NCBI RefSeq assembly: GCF_004118265.1
Contig: NZ_SDHW01000005.1
Coordinates: forward strand, 62,001 to 126,000
Length of the DNA stretch: 64,000 nt
From: Lacibacter luteus
GTDB lineage: Bacteria; Bacteroidota; Bacteroidia; Chitinophagales; Chitinophagaceae
Direction of reading: 5' to 3'
Shown here: positions 7,881 to 16,934 of the stretch, piece after piece
How positions within the stretch are numbered: the first letter of the stretch is position 1
Layout: each line of letters begins with the position of its first letter
The notes under the pieces: model-generated
The model's database searches: none
What the model saw: only the letters and a program-made list of their open reading frames with translations
Told to the model about the DNA's origin: nothing
Position numbers and translations under genes: made by a program

Positions 7881-8414
7881 TTAAAGACCGAGCATTTGTT
7901 TTAATGCTAGCCAGAGTTTTGATTTTTTGGTTTTATCTGTACGAATTGCTTCCAGCGATTCGGTATAACAGAGTTGATAGTTTTGTTGCTGCAGCACTTT
8001 ATAATCGGCGGTTTGAATAGGCAAGGCATCAATTTGTACGGCTGCTGCAATAACGTACCTGGGTTGCAATTGCTGCACTAACTGTTCAAAAGAAGAACGA
8101 TTAGCGACTACATTTACAAGTGCAATATCTTCCATATTCATTTTACAGGCATTGAGTACATCGCTTAAAAACTGGAAGTCAGCATCATCGAGGTAAGGGT
8201 AGTGGTGTTCTTCCACCAGCCAGATAAAGTTTTTTTTGTTTTTGCCTGTAAATCCAGGTGTGGTGGCTGTTTGCACATCTGCAACCGGTTGCTCTGTTAC
8301 AGGAGCTTTTAAGGGAGTAGAATCTTTTTGAATGTCGTTTTCAAGAACAACAAGTTGTTTACCATACAATTCGGCTAATTGATCGCCTGTAAGTTGAATT
8401 TGTTGAAAAGACAT
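7881..8414 (-). CDS. Conserved hypothetical protein upstream of rdgB
   Basis: A 177-residue soluble protein that I do not recognise. Residues 1-60 look disordered (T, P and Q-rich). Residues 62-177 form a predicted alpha/beta domain containing 'FIWLVEEHHYPYLDDADFQFL' style strands and helices and 'QPRYVIAAAV'. The order 'FLSDVLNACKMNMEDIALVN' then 'Y-V-I-A' is faintly like the DNA polymerase III psi subunit / uracil-glycosylase-like fold, but this is a weak guess. It is the first gene of the rdgB-sigma-anti-sigma-thioesterase operon. A possible -7 box TATTTTTG (8472-8465) lies upstream with no good -33 box. Confidence 0.7.
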   Translation of the reverse strand: MSFQQIQLTGDQLAELYGKQLVVLENDIQKDSTPLKAPVTEQPVADVQTATTPGFTGKNKKNFIWLVEEHHYPYLDDADFQFLSDVLNACKMNMEDIALVNVVANRSSFEQLVQQLQPRYVIAAAVQIDALPIQTADYKVLQQQNYQLCYTESLEAIRTDKTKKSKLWLALKQMLGL

Positions 8415-8479
8415 AGTTCGTTTGCAGCAGAACCGTTGTTTATTTTTTTCGTTTCTTTGCGCAACAAAAATAAAGAGTT

Positions 8480-9544
8480 ATGGTTGGCGCACTGGATATT
8501 TCAATAACAAAATCTGAAACAAGTAAACTCGGCACGCTTGATCTGGCAAATATTCCTTTTGGAAAATATTTTACCGATCATATGCTGGTTGCCGATTATG
8601 AAAACGGAGAGTGGAAGAATGTGGAGATCAAGCCTTATCAGCCCATTACAATTTCACCTGCCAATGCTGCTATGCATTATGGTCAAAGCATTTTCGAAGG
8701 CATCAAAGCTTACCGTCATGAAAACGGTGAAGCATATATTTTCCGTCCGTTCGATAACTTCAACCGCTTCAATAAATCTGCAGACCGTATGCAGATGCCT
8801 GCAGTACCCGAAGAAATTTTTATTGAAGGCATGCGTAAGTTGATTGAGCTGGATAAAGAATGGATTCCTGCCAAAAAAGATCATTCGTTGTATATCCGTC
8901 CGTTCATGTTTGCGAACGATGATGTAATTGGTGTAAAGCCGAGTGATAAATATAAGTTCATGATCATTCTTTGTCCAACAGGTCCTTATTACGCTGTACC
9001 GATGAAGATCTATGTAGAAGAACATTTTGTTCGTGCAGTGCCTGGTGGTGTTGGTTTTGCAAAAGCTGCCGGTAACTATGGTTCTTCCATGTATCCTACA
9101 AACGAAGCAAAGAAAAAAGGTTACGACCAGGTGTTGTGGACTGATGCTGTAGAGCATAAATACCTGCAGGAGTTTGGTATGATGAATGGATTTGTGATTA
9201 TTGGCAATACTGCTATTACTCCAAATCTGGATGAAGGAACCATCCTCGCCGGTGTTACGAGAGATACGGTGATTACTATTTTGAAAGATTTAGGTTTAAC
9301 TGTTGAAGAAAGGCCGATCAGTATTCATGAAGTGGTGGAAGCATACCAGAACGGTACATTGAAAGAAGTGTTTGGTACAGGTACCGCAGCAACTATTTCC
9401 ATGATCAAAGAATTATGTTACAAAGACAATGTAATGACCTTTGATACAGATAGCTGGACTATTTCTCCCGAAGTGAAGAAGCGCTTAACCGATATTCGTG
9501 AAGGAAGAGCAGCTGATACACACGAGTGGTTGTATAAAGTATAA
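8480..9544 (+). CDS. ilvE: Branched-chain amino acid aminotransferase
   Basis: A 354-residue PLP-dependent fold-type IV transaminase that interconverts Leu, Ile and Val with their 2-oxo acids using 2-oxoglutarate/glutamate. Visible are 'HYGQSIFEGIKAYR' (residues 66-79), the Schiff-base lysine about K195 in 'GVGFAKAAGNYGSS', 'DQVLWTDA', and the C-terminal 'EVFGTGTAA' phosphate-binding loop. Length and motif spacing fit the longer BCAT type (about 350-360 residues) rather than the 309-residue E. coli IlvE. It is a single-gene unit, divergent from the rdgB operon and ended by a strong terminator. Confidence 0.95.
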   Translation: MVGALDISITKSETSKLGTLDLANIPFGKYFTDHMLVADYENGEWKNVEIKPYQPITISPANAAMHYGQSIFEGIKAYRHENGEAYIFRPFDNFNRFNKSADRMQMPAVPEEIFIEGMRKLIELDKEWIPAKKDHSLYIRPFMFANDDVIGVKPSDKYKFMIILCPTGPYYAVPMKIYVEEHFVRAVPGGVGFAKAAGNYGSSMYPTNEAKKKGYDQVLWTDAVEHKYLQEFGMMNGFVIIGNTAITPNLDEGTILAGVTRDTVITILKDLGLTVEERPISIHEVVEAYQNGTLKEVFGTGTAATISMIKELCYKDNVMTFDTDSWTISPEVKKRLTDIREGRAADTHEWLYKV

Positions 9545-9563
9545 AAATCATTTTAATAGAAAC

Positions 9564-9598
9564 AAAAGAGCGGCTTTGAAAAGAGCCGCTCTTTTTAT
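9564..9598 (+). terminator. Terminator of ilvE
   Basis: A 12-bp inverted repeat (AAAAGAGCGGCT / AGCCGCTCTTTT) with a short loop and T tract, 20 bp after the ilvE stop. Confidence 0.85.
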
Positions 9599-9599
9599 T

Positions 9600-10027
9600 T
9601 TGGCTTTTTATTATTTTACATTTTCAGTAACAAACAGTATAGCATTTGTGGTTGATCGGTAGACACAACGAGGGCTGGCAGCGGTGTAAAGTTGAACAGT
9701 ACATAGGTGCGGGCAGTAGAACATTAACAATGGCAAAGTCATATGCAAATTGAAGAATAAAATCCAATAGCTTTGATTTATTGACTTAAATATGAATAAT
9801 TACTTACATGCAACGTCCTCCCAAACTGTGTAATAAAATTGCAACTAATTGCAAGGAGAGACGTTGCTGGGAAGGAAAGTATTTTACATTTTCAGCAACC
9901 AACAGTATTGGATGTGTGGTTGGTCGTGTGATACAAATGACCAGCAAATGAATGTTAGCAATGGAACACCAACAAAGGCAAACTTTGCGTATTGAATAAC
10001 GAGATACATCACGACCATTAGCCATTT
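9600..10027. repeat. Non-coding repeat-rich flank of the cyclase island
   Basis: No convincing gene. Two diverged direct copies start at about 9612 and 9883 and share 'TTTTACATTTTCAG', 'AACAGTAT' and a following T-G-T-G-G-T-T-G stretch for roughly 130 bp. Between them, 9810-9823 (GCAACGTCCTCCCA) pairs with 9855-9867 (GGAGAGACGTTGC) as a hairpin, a variant of the repeat that recurs at 11.2 kb. A 73-codon open frame on the minus strand (9804-10025) runs across these repeats and is probably not a gene. Confidence 0.55.
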
Positions 10028-10888
10028 TTAAGATATGCCTGAAGTATTTAAGTTGCCAAGAGTGATTAAAAAATTATTGTACTCGTGTTTTTCAATTATT
10101 AGGCGTATTAACGCTTGAACATATAAATTGTAAACATCAATAGTAGTGGTTTTTGCCTCAATTTGACCAATCTTTAAAACATCAACAGATTTAAATGATC
10201 CTCTATCTTCAAACAGAACAGACTCTTTAGTTTTATCATAATCTTTAAAAAAAGTAGTCAATAAGAAAGTTTCTCGATCTAAATCCATTAAATTTTCAAC
10301 AGAATTAATAGTATCTGTGAACCAGCTAATAGATTTTGAATCTAATAGTAATCTATTTAAACTATCTCGTGACAAAATCCTCGCATTATTTATTATTGCA
10401 GAGCCGTAAAAATTCTTTTCAAATGAATAAATGAAATCTTGGGTTATCGCATACCTCAACTCAATCGAATTCACAATGTAATGTAGTTTTTTTAGGAAAT
10501 CATTTACGTTTCCACCAGCACTATACCTTTTTACATTGGCTTGAAAATACAATGCAAACACAAGTGCTTGTAATGGGTTGTCAAATATTTGAAACCCACC
10601 ATCCCCTGTGCTAATGAAATTATCTTTAAAATCATTAATTTTTTTACCATAGCTATTGAAAAGAAAATTTTCATGCTTAATAACATTAGCAGCGGTTATC
10701 TTATATAGTTTTTCAAAAATAACAGGTACATAAACTTGTTCTGTTAATGGGTATTGACTGTATTTGTATATATCAATTCCTAACACAGTTTTTTCATGAA
10801 TGTATTCATTAGGAAGATTTCTGATAATGTCTATATTATCGATAGCTTTAATTAATTCCTCAGGATTAAATGTTTTCATATTGTTCAT
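10028..10888 (-). CDS. Class III nucleotide cyclase-like protein (orphan)
   Basis: A 286-residue soluble protein with the motif order of a class III (adenylate/guanylate) cyclase catalytic domain. The first metal-binding segment is 'VLGIDIYKYS' (Asp about 39). The second is 'FISTGDGGFQIF' (Asp about 96). Next comes 'LRYAI' leading to 'NFYGSAIINNARIL' (Arg about 170 at the expected distance from the Gly), which corresponds to the canonical G-x-x-V-N-x-A-A-R-L; here the asparagines are shifted by one or two positions. There is no HAMP, GAF or transmembrane sensor domain. Stand-alone short cyclases of this kind include uridylate/cytidylate cyclases of Pycsar anti-phage systems, but no TIR, membrane or cNMP-binding effector lies beside it. 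The gene is markedly AT-rich and lies between repeat clusters, suggesting transfer. Substrate and role are unknown. Confidence 0.65.
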   Translation of the reverse strand: MNNMKTFNPEELIKAIDNIDIIRNLPNEYIHEKTVLGIDIYKYSQYPLTEQVYVPVIFEKLYKITAANVIKHENFLFNSYGKKINDFKDNFISTGDGGFQIFDNPLQALVFALYFQANVKRYSAGGNVNDFLKKLHYIVNSIELRYAITQDFIYSFEKNFYGSAIINNARILSRDSLNRLLLDSKSISWFTDTINSVENLMDLDRETFLLTTFFKDYDKTKESVLFEDRGSFKSVDVLKIGQIEAKTTTIDVYNLYVQALIRLIIEKHEYNNFLITLGNLNTSGIS

Positions 10889-11170
10889 TGTTGTCGAAAG
10901 CGAATGTTTCTGCTATTATACGTAACATCGCTCAAATCGCAAAGTCACCAAATCAATTTCTTCGTGGCAACGTCTCTTTGCCGATGTTGGTATTGCCGTC
11001 AAATTAAAAGTACCACAGCCGTTGTTGCGTGTTTTTCACCAACAACGAATTCAAGGGCTATGTAAGTTACCTGAAGAGTAACTATTATTCATCGGCCAGG
11101 TATTACGAAACGTAGGTGGATGATTTTGGCTTTCTTACACATTGGCGGGAATAGCGATGACTTTTATTCC

Positions 11171-11231
11171 CAGCAACGTCTCCCAATAGATGCACCGATT
11201 GTTTGTATTATGAACGTGGGACGTTGCGTAC
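11171..11231. repeat. Hairpin repeat unit 1 (GCAACGTCTCCCA family)
   Basis: A 61-bp unit with terminal inverted arms GCAACGTCTCCCA (11173-11185) and TGGGACGTTGC (11217-11227), and a core CCGATTGTTTGTA. It is followed 85 bp on by a close direct copy. It resembles a short palindromic or MITE-like intergenic repeat. Confidence 0.7.
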
Positions 11232-11255
11232 TACGAAGAAGAAGTTTATTTTTCT

Positions 11256-11318
11256 CAGCAACGTCTCCCAATAAAAGCAGCCGATTGTTTGTACTATGAT
11301 AGTGGGGACGTTGCGTAC
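11256..11318. repeat. Hairpin repeat unit 2 (GCAACGTCTCCCA family)
   Basis: A 63-bp unit nearly identical to the preceding one (same CAGCAACGTCTCCCAATA start, same CCGATTGTTTGTA core, same ACGTTGCGTAC end). Its arms GCAACGTCTCCCA and TGGGGACGTTGC can pair. Confidence 0.7.
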
Positions 11319-11415
11319 AATCATCAATATAAAACTCTTCTCTGTGCTTTTCAGCGTAGTATAAATGTAAACGCTACAACAAAAGAAAGACGACCATTTG
11401 GTCGCCTTTTCTTTT

Positions 11416-14400
11416 TTATCTGATCAATGTAATCGTTCCCTGTAACCTAAACACGGCTCCATCACCACAAATAACATCGGTGATATAGGTATAAACACCG
11501 GAACCCTGTTCATAGCCATTGATGGTTCCATCCCAACCAACAGCAGGATTATTGCCTTGTATATTTTCTCTTGTATAAACTGGTTTACCCCAGCGATCGT
11601 ACACAATAATGCGTCTTATCTTATCTACTCCATCACCCATTACAAAAAAGCGATCGTTTCGTCCATCGTTATTTGGTGTAAACGAATTTGGAATATAAAT
11701 GCGGCCTGCCAGGCAACCAACCAATACAGTTACACTATCTGTTGCTTTACATCCTGCAATATTTCTTACTTCAACAGCATAAGTAGTATTGTTTTTGGGC
11801 GATGCCACAGGGTTGGCACAAGTGGTACAACTTAAAGTATTTGATGGCGGCCATGTGTAAGCTGTTACATCGGGTGAGCCAATTGCAAGCAGTTGTGCCG
11901 ATGTGCCTCCCATAATAACCGTATCGTTGCCTGCATTAACCGTTGGATAATTGTAAACATATACCGTTACTGTTTTTGTATCGGTAAAGCAATTATCGGT
12001 ATCGGCTCCTGTAACTGTGTAGGTAGTGGTTGTTGTTGGTGTTGCTAACGGATTCGCTGCTGTTGTACTGCTCAGTCCTGCAGGTGGAGTCCATGTATAA
12101 AGTTCTGCCCCTGCAGCAGTAAGTCGTAAGCTTTCGCCTACACACAAAGTATCGCCTGAACTTATACTCATTGTAAAAGGTTTGCGAACACGAACTACAA
12201 CCGAGTCGCTGTTGCGGCAACCTTGTGCAGACGATCCTGTAACATAATAAACAATATTGTTTGTTGCTGTTGACACAGGATTGGTACAGTTGGTGCAACT
12301 TAAATCAGTTCCGGGGCTCCATAAATAAGTTGATGCTCCTGATGGATTTAATACAAAGCTGCTGCCAAGACAAATAGTGGTGTCTCTGCCTGCATCGATG
12401 GTTGGTGTTTGATTAACCGTTACTGTAGTTAAGGTACTGTCGGTACAACCACTGCTGTTTTTGGTAATTAACCAGGCAGGGTATGTTCCTGCTGTTGTGA
12501 TGGAGAAATTCGACAGATTTTGTGTGTTGATGATTTTGTTATCGATCTTCCACGTCCAGCTGATTGCGGAAGTATCGGGGTTCGCCAAACTTCCATTTAG
12601 ATTTACCAACGCCGGACTGCAATACGTAGTTGTGCCGCTAATTATCGGTTGCGGTGTTGATACAACTTTTATCAGCTGAGGTTTGGTTATGGTATTGGAA
12701 CAACCATTTACCGTATTAATGGTAAGTGTAACATCATAATAACCGGTAGCCGAATAGGCGTGTGATGGGTTGCGTAGGTTGCTTGTAGTACCATCGCCAA
12801 AATTCCAGAAATAGCTGCTTACAATATCAGCTGTTACAGATGAATCTCTGAACTGCACAGTACCGTTATCGCAAAGCACTGTTCTGTCGAAACTGAAATC
12901 GGGTTTCGAACCAAATATTTTAATGGTATCAATACCAATGAGCGGAGTAAGGCAACCTTGTGTATCCTGTAAGATGACTTTCGGAACATAAAATCCCGGA
13001 TACTGATAATTAAAGCCGATAATTGAATCGGGTGTGAACAATGTATTACCATCACCAAAATCCCAGAGGTATTTTACGTTGTTGTTAGCTGTTACAGCAA
13101 AGTTTACCTGCATTGGAAAACAACCGGAGATAGGGGTGTATGTAAGCGTACCAACAGTATTTGACAACACTCGAATACGCATTTGTTTTCTGTCTGTACA
13201 ACCACCTGCTGATGTTACAGTTAATGTAACAATATAATCGTTCGGTATTGCATAGGAGTAAGATGGGTTAACAGCTGTTGATGTATTACCATCGCCAAAA
13301 TCCCACAATACTGTTTTATAAAATGTAGATGTGTTTGTGAACTGTACCTGCAAAGGGGGACAGATTGTGAACGTATCGCTGGCAATAAAATCGGCTTTAG
13401 GAACATCAACAGTTATGTAATTTGTTTTTACAATTGAATCGATACAGCCAATTGCTTCACGTCCGATGAGCTTTACGGTGTACTTGCCTGTTGCAGTATA
13501 ACTATGTGTTGGGTTAACTGCTGTTGAAATAGTACCATCACCAAAATCCCATGTATAAGTCAGGTTACTGCCCGATGATGTGTTGATGAATTGAACAGAG
13601 CCGTTGGGACATGATAATGTATCAACAGCATAGAAATTGATCTTTGATTCAAAAATATCAAGTATGGTTCCTCCCAAAGTACTGTCAACACAACCATAAG
13701 AATCAGTTACGATCAATTTCGGAAAATAAGTTGATGCAGCAGTGTAAGTATGTTGTATTGGCGAAGTGGGGCTTGTTAATGTATTACCATCGCCAAATTG
13801 CCAGTTATAACTTGTAATGGGATGTATGCCGTCTGTAATAGTTGTACTTGTAAATGTAACAGCCTGTCCTACGCATTGCGGATTAGGCAAGGCCGTAAAC
13901 GATGGAGCAGGACCGTATACATTCAGCACTTTTGTAGTGCTGTCTTTACATCCGTTAATGTCTGTAACAACAAGCTTCACAGTATAGTTTCCTGTTGCTG
14001 TATAAGCGTAGCTGAACGATGCAGTTGTTCTCGTTGAACCATCACCTAAATCCCAAAACCAAGCAGATACATTGGCTGGATTAATATTGCCTGCCGAAAA
14101 ATTAAATGATTGTAAACGGCATTTTGCATTCTGATCGGTAGTGATAGTGGGGGATAGATTATAGAAGTTTACGGCCTGACTGATTGAATTTGTACAGCTG
14201 CCGTTTGTAACAGTAAGTGTGGCTGTATATACACCCGGCGCTGCATAAGTATGTGTTGGATTACTTGCAGTAGAAGTATTCCCGTCGCCAAAATTCCACA
14301 AATAAGTTACAGCGCCATCCGAATTGTCTACAAAGGAAACGGTAGAAGTACTGTTACAGTTATAATTCAATGTAAAGTTTGCAATTGGCGGCAGTATGTT

Positions 14401-16239
14401 GATGTAGTTTGTTTTGGTAATGGTATCACGACATCCGTTTTTAATTGAAATAAGCCTTACAGTCATAGGCCCTGCTTTTGTATACGAGTACGATGGGTTC
14501 TGCATTGTGCTTGTACCGTTATCGCCAAAGTCCCAACTCCATTGATCGGGCGATCCGGTACTCATATCGGTGAACACAACCGGTTGTCCGGCGCAACTGC
14601 TTAATGGGGCGGCAGAAAAGTTTGCTGTTGGTTTGGTACCTGTTTTAACACCGTTAACATAGCTGATTGTTTCTGTACAGCCCGAACTTGTTGTAACTGT
14701 AAGCCGAACAGTATAACTGCCTTGGTTTGGATAAAGATGGCTGGGGAATTGTTGTGTTGATGTTCCTCCATCACCAAAGTCCCAAAGCCATGATACAACT
14801 GAATCAATAGAAGTAACAATGGGTGTTGGTGTAAAGGTATAAGGGTAACATCCTCCTCCCGGCATATTCGCTATATCAACCACTGTTTTTTTAATGCGGA
14901 TGAAATCTGTTTTTGTTAAAGAACCGGAACATCCTGCCGATAAAGTAATATTTAAACGAACGGTGTAATTTCCTTCGGCAGTATAGGTATGGCTGGGGTT
15001 TTGTAAAGTTGAAGTAGTACCATCGCCAAAATCCCAAAACCATTGTTTTACTCCCGGTGTGTTGTTAGAGAAGTTGACAGTAAAGGGCGCTTTGCACGAA
15101 ATAGAATCGTTAACAGCAATAGCAGGTACAGGATTGTTAATGATGTTGATTGTTTTTATGGCAGAGTCAACACAGTTGCCATAATTATTTACAAGCTTAA
15201 CCGTGTATGTTCCTGTTGTGCTGAAAATCTTGATCGGGTTGGCTGCAATTGAAGTAGTACCATCGCCAAAATACCAGGTAACTGAATTGGATACCGGTAT
15301 CGATTGATTGGTAAACTTTACTGTATCGCCAATACAAACACTGTCTCTGAAGCTGAAGTTGGAGTTGAAATTGCCGATACTCATTTGATTGTTCTTGACA
15401 ATGGTATCGATACAGCCTTGATCACTTTCAGCAATTAGCCGTACGCTAAAAGTGCCTGCTGTTGTGTAAGTATGAACAGGATTGGTATTGGTAGAATTGC
15501 CGCCATCACCGAAGTCCCATTTATAAGAAACAGTACCCGGGCCCGTGGTTAAATTTGTAAACGTAATTGCTTCCGGCGGCTTACAGTTAACAGGCGAGCT
15601 GGCACTGAAATCCGCTTTAACCCCTGTTGTTACCCGTATAAACGAAGGTTTTACTAATAAGGAGAAGCAACCGTTGCTGTTTGTTACTTTCAGCGCAACA
15701 TTGTAATTACCGCTGCTATAATATACATGATACGGGTTTTGTGCGGTGCTGGTTGTACCGTCGCCAAAATCCCATTCCCAGGAAGTAATTGTTCCTCCCG
15801 AGGTAGCTACGGAATTATCGGTAAACTGAACCCGAAGCGGAAAGCAGCCAACAGAACTGGTGGAAGTGGAAAAAGCAACCTGCGGAGGTTGCAGTACGTT
15901 GATATAGTTTGTTTTTATAAGCGAATCTTTACCTGCAGCATTGGTAATGATCAGTTTTACAGAATAAATTCCCGGAGTAAGATAAGTTGTTGATGGGTTT
16001 TGCTGGGTTGAAATGGTTCCATTCCCTAGATCCCAACGCCACCCGGTTGGCCCGCCAGTCGATTCATCAGTAAAACTTACAAGTAGGGGAGCACATCCGC
16101 TGGTTGGACTTGCTTTAAAGGCGGCAGACAGCTGGCTCCAGCCCTGGGAAGAAATGGCTACAACCAATAGAAAGAGTAAAAAAAACTTCCTGGTTGTGCC
16201 TGTATTTGGCGGTGTTACGTCAGCCCTTAGTTTTGTCAT
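11416..16239 (-). CDS. Giant PKD-repeat surface protein with gliding-motility-type C-terminal domain
   Basis: The frame gives 1607 residues from the ATG at 16239, chosen because it places 'KFFLLFLLVVAISSQGWSQ' as a normal signal peptide; a longer frame begins at a TTG. After the signal come about 14 PKD domains, each marked by a W-x-W-D-F-G-D-G-x-T-type motif and ending 'HTY...Y.V.L.V', then a degenerate fifteenth. Three Ig-like modules follow, beginning 'PTIDAGRDTTIC', 'SISSGDTLCVGESL' and 'PTVNAGNDTV'. The last 90 residues ('IPNSFTPNNDGRNDRFFV' ... 'VYDRWGKPVY' ... 'GVYTYITDV') are the T9SS type B sorting domain common in gliding-motility-associated proteins. It is therefore exported by T9SS and attached to or released from the cell surface. 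Adhesion or matrix roles are typical of the family, and the specific ligand is unknown. Confidence 0.9.
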   Translation of the reverse strand: MTKLRADVTPPNTGTTRKFFLLFLLVVAISSQGWSQLSAAFKASPTSGCAPLLVSFTDESTGGPTGWRWDLGNGTISTQQNPSTTYLTPGIYSVKLIITNAAGKDSLIKTNYINVLQPPQVAFSTSTSSVGCFPLRVQFTDNSVATSGGTITSWEWDFGDGTTSTAQNPYHVYYSSGNYNVALKVTNSNGCFSLLVKPSFIRVTTGVKADFSASSPVNCKPPEAITFTNLTTGPGTVSYKWDFGDGGNSTNTNPVHTYTTAGTFSVRLIAESDQGCIDTIVKNNQMSIGNFNSNFSFRDSVCIGDTVKFTNQSIPVSNSVTWYFGDGTTSIAANPIKIFSTTGTYTVKLVNNYGNCVDSAIKTINIINNPVPAIAVNDSISCKAPFTVNFSNNTPGVKQWFWDFGDGTTSTLQNPSHTYTAEGNYTVRLNITLSAGCSGSLTKTDFIRIKKTVVDIANMPGGGCYPYTFTPTPIVTSIDSVVSWLWDFGDGGTSTQQFPSHLYPNQGSYTVRLTVTTSSGCTETISYVNGVKTGTKPTANFSAAPLSSCAGQPVVFTDMSTGSPDQWSWDFGDNGTSTMQNPSYSYTKAGPMTVRLISIKNGCRDTITKTNYINILPPIANFTLNYNCNSTSTVSFVDNSDGAVTYLWNFGDGNTSTASNPTHTYAAPGVYTATLTVTNGSCTNSISQAVNFYNLSPTITTDQNAKCRLQSFNFSAGNINPANVSAWFWDLGDGSTRTTASFSYAYTATGNYTVKLVVTDINGCKDSTTKVLNVYGPAPSFTALPNPQCVGQAVTFTSTTITDGIHPITSYNWQFGDGNTLTSPTSPIQHTYTAASTYFPKLIVTDSYGCVDSTLGGTILDIFESKINFYAVDTLSCPNGSVQFINTSSGSNLTYTWDFGDGTISTAVNPTHSYTATGKYTVKLIGREAIGCIDSIVKTNYITVDVPKADFIASDTFTICPPLQVQFTNTSTFYKTVLWDFGDGNTSTAVNPSYSYAIPNDYIVTLTVTSAGGCTDRKQMRIRVLSNTVGTLTYTPISGCFPMQVNFAVTANNNVKYLWDFGDGNTLFTPDSIIGFNYQYPGFYVPKVILQDTQGCLTPLIGIDTIKIFGSKPDFSFDRTVLCDNGTVQFRDSSVTADIVSSYFWNFGDGTTSNLRNPSHAYSATGYYDVTLTINTVNGCSNTITKPQLIKVVSTPQPIISGTTTYCSPALVNLNGSLANPDTSAISWTWKIDNKIINTQNLSNFSITTAGTYPAWLITKNSSGCTDSTLTTVTVNQTPTIDAGRDTTICLGSSFVLNPSGASTYLWSPGTDLSCTNCTNPVSTATNNIVYYVTGSSAQGCRNSDSVVVRVRKPFTMSISSGDTLCVGESLRLTAAGAELYTWTPPAGLSSTTAANPLATPTTTTTYTVTGADTDNCFTDTKTVTVYVYNYPTVNAGNDTVIMGGTSAQLLAIGSPDVTAYTWPPSNTLSCTTCANPVASPKNNTTYAVEVRNIAGCKATDSVTVLVGCLAGRIYIPNSFTPNNDGRNDRFFVMGDGVDKIRRIIVYDRWGKPVYTRENIQGNNPAVGWDGTINGYEQGSGVYTYITDVICGDGAVFRLQGTITLIR

Positions 16240-16459
16240 ATAGTATTCGGTCTTTTCTGAACGAAAATGTGATATTGGGTGTAAAGCTGTGCTTGAAAAC
16301 AAAAATAGCTTTCATTTTCAATATTTTATAGGAAATGCCTTATTAAATCTGCCTGGTTTTTCGTTCATAATATTCATAAACGTAAAACCAAGAGGAATAA
16401 TGTCTTTTAAAAAAGTTTACTTATTTACATTGATGTGAACAGAAAACTGCGAAAGTTTT

Positions 16460-16489
16460 TTGTAGTTTAAATATGTACACCTACCTTTG
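16460..16489 (+). promoter_or_regulatory. Promoter of rpsL-rpsG
   Basis: TTG (16460-16462) preceded by a T run, a 19-nt spacer, and TACCTTTG (16482-16489): a full match to the Bacteroidota housekeeping promoter, 27 bp upstream of the rpsL start codon. Confidence 0.8.
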
Positions 16490-16515
16490 CCGTCCGAAAA
16501 ATAATAAGGTAAGGA

Positions 16516-16896
16516 ATGCCTACAATACAACAATTAGTAAGAAAAGGAAGAGAAATCATCAGGGCAAAAAGTAAATCCCGTGCGTTGGATGCATGCCCGT
16601 TCCGCAGAGGTGTTTGTACACGTGTGTACACAACTACACCTAAAAAGCCAAACTCGGCTCTGCGTAAAGTAGCAAAAGTGCGTTTAACCAACAAAGTGGA
16701 GGTAATTGCCTACATCCCTGGTGAAGGTCACAACCTGCAAGAGCACTCAATCGTATTGGTGCGTGGCGGTCGTGTTAAGGATCTTCCGGGTGTACGTTAC
16801 CATATCGTTCGTGGTTCGCTCGATACTGCAGGTGTAAAAGACCGTAAGAAGAGCCGTTCTAAATACGGAACCAAGAAAGAAAAAGCTAAAAAATAA
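16516..16896 (+). CDS. rpsL: 30S ribosomal protein S12
   Basis: A 126-residue S12, which lies at the decoding centre of the 30S subunit. The highly conserved loop '[12 protein letters not shown]' is intact, with Lys43 and the '[13 protein letters not shown]' loop lysine unchanged at positions where substitutions give streptomycin resistance in other bacteria, so the sequence is the sensitive type at those sites. Ends in a lysine-rich tail. First gene of a two-gene operon with rpsG, driven by a consensus promoter just upstream. Confidence 0.98.
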   Translation: MPTIQQLVRKGREIIRAKSKSRALDACPFRRGVCTRVYTTTPKKPNSALRKVAKVRLTNKVEVIAYIPGEGHNLQEHSIVLVRGGRVKDLPGVRYHIVRGSLDTAGVKDRKKSRSKYGTKKEKAKK

Positions 16897-16934
16897 TCCT
16901 TCGGCTCTTTTAAGAGTCTTAAAATAACAGTACA

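Larger units (their letters stand above)
10889..11415. other. Intergenic region with hairpin repeats, no gene seen
   Basis: About 530 bp without a supportable gene. A single GCAACGTCTC arm occurs at 10967-10976, and two full hairpin repeat units occupy 11171-11318 (listed separately). The last 50 bp precede the stop of the PKD protein and contain A/T-rich sequence (11384-11414) with a short AGGCGACC-like inverted repeat that may end that gene. Confidence 0.5.

Noticed and set aside
9804-10025. A 73-codon minus-strand open frame next to the cyclase gene
   Set aside because: It overlaps the hairpin repeat, has no family feature and starts right after the cyclase stop; looked at as a possible Pycsar effector but lacks any effector domain.
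11041-11140. A short coding-like stretch reading 'SARYYE', like the Rhs core motif
   Set aside because: Only about 24 codons long with a stop after; too short to support a pseudogene call.
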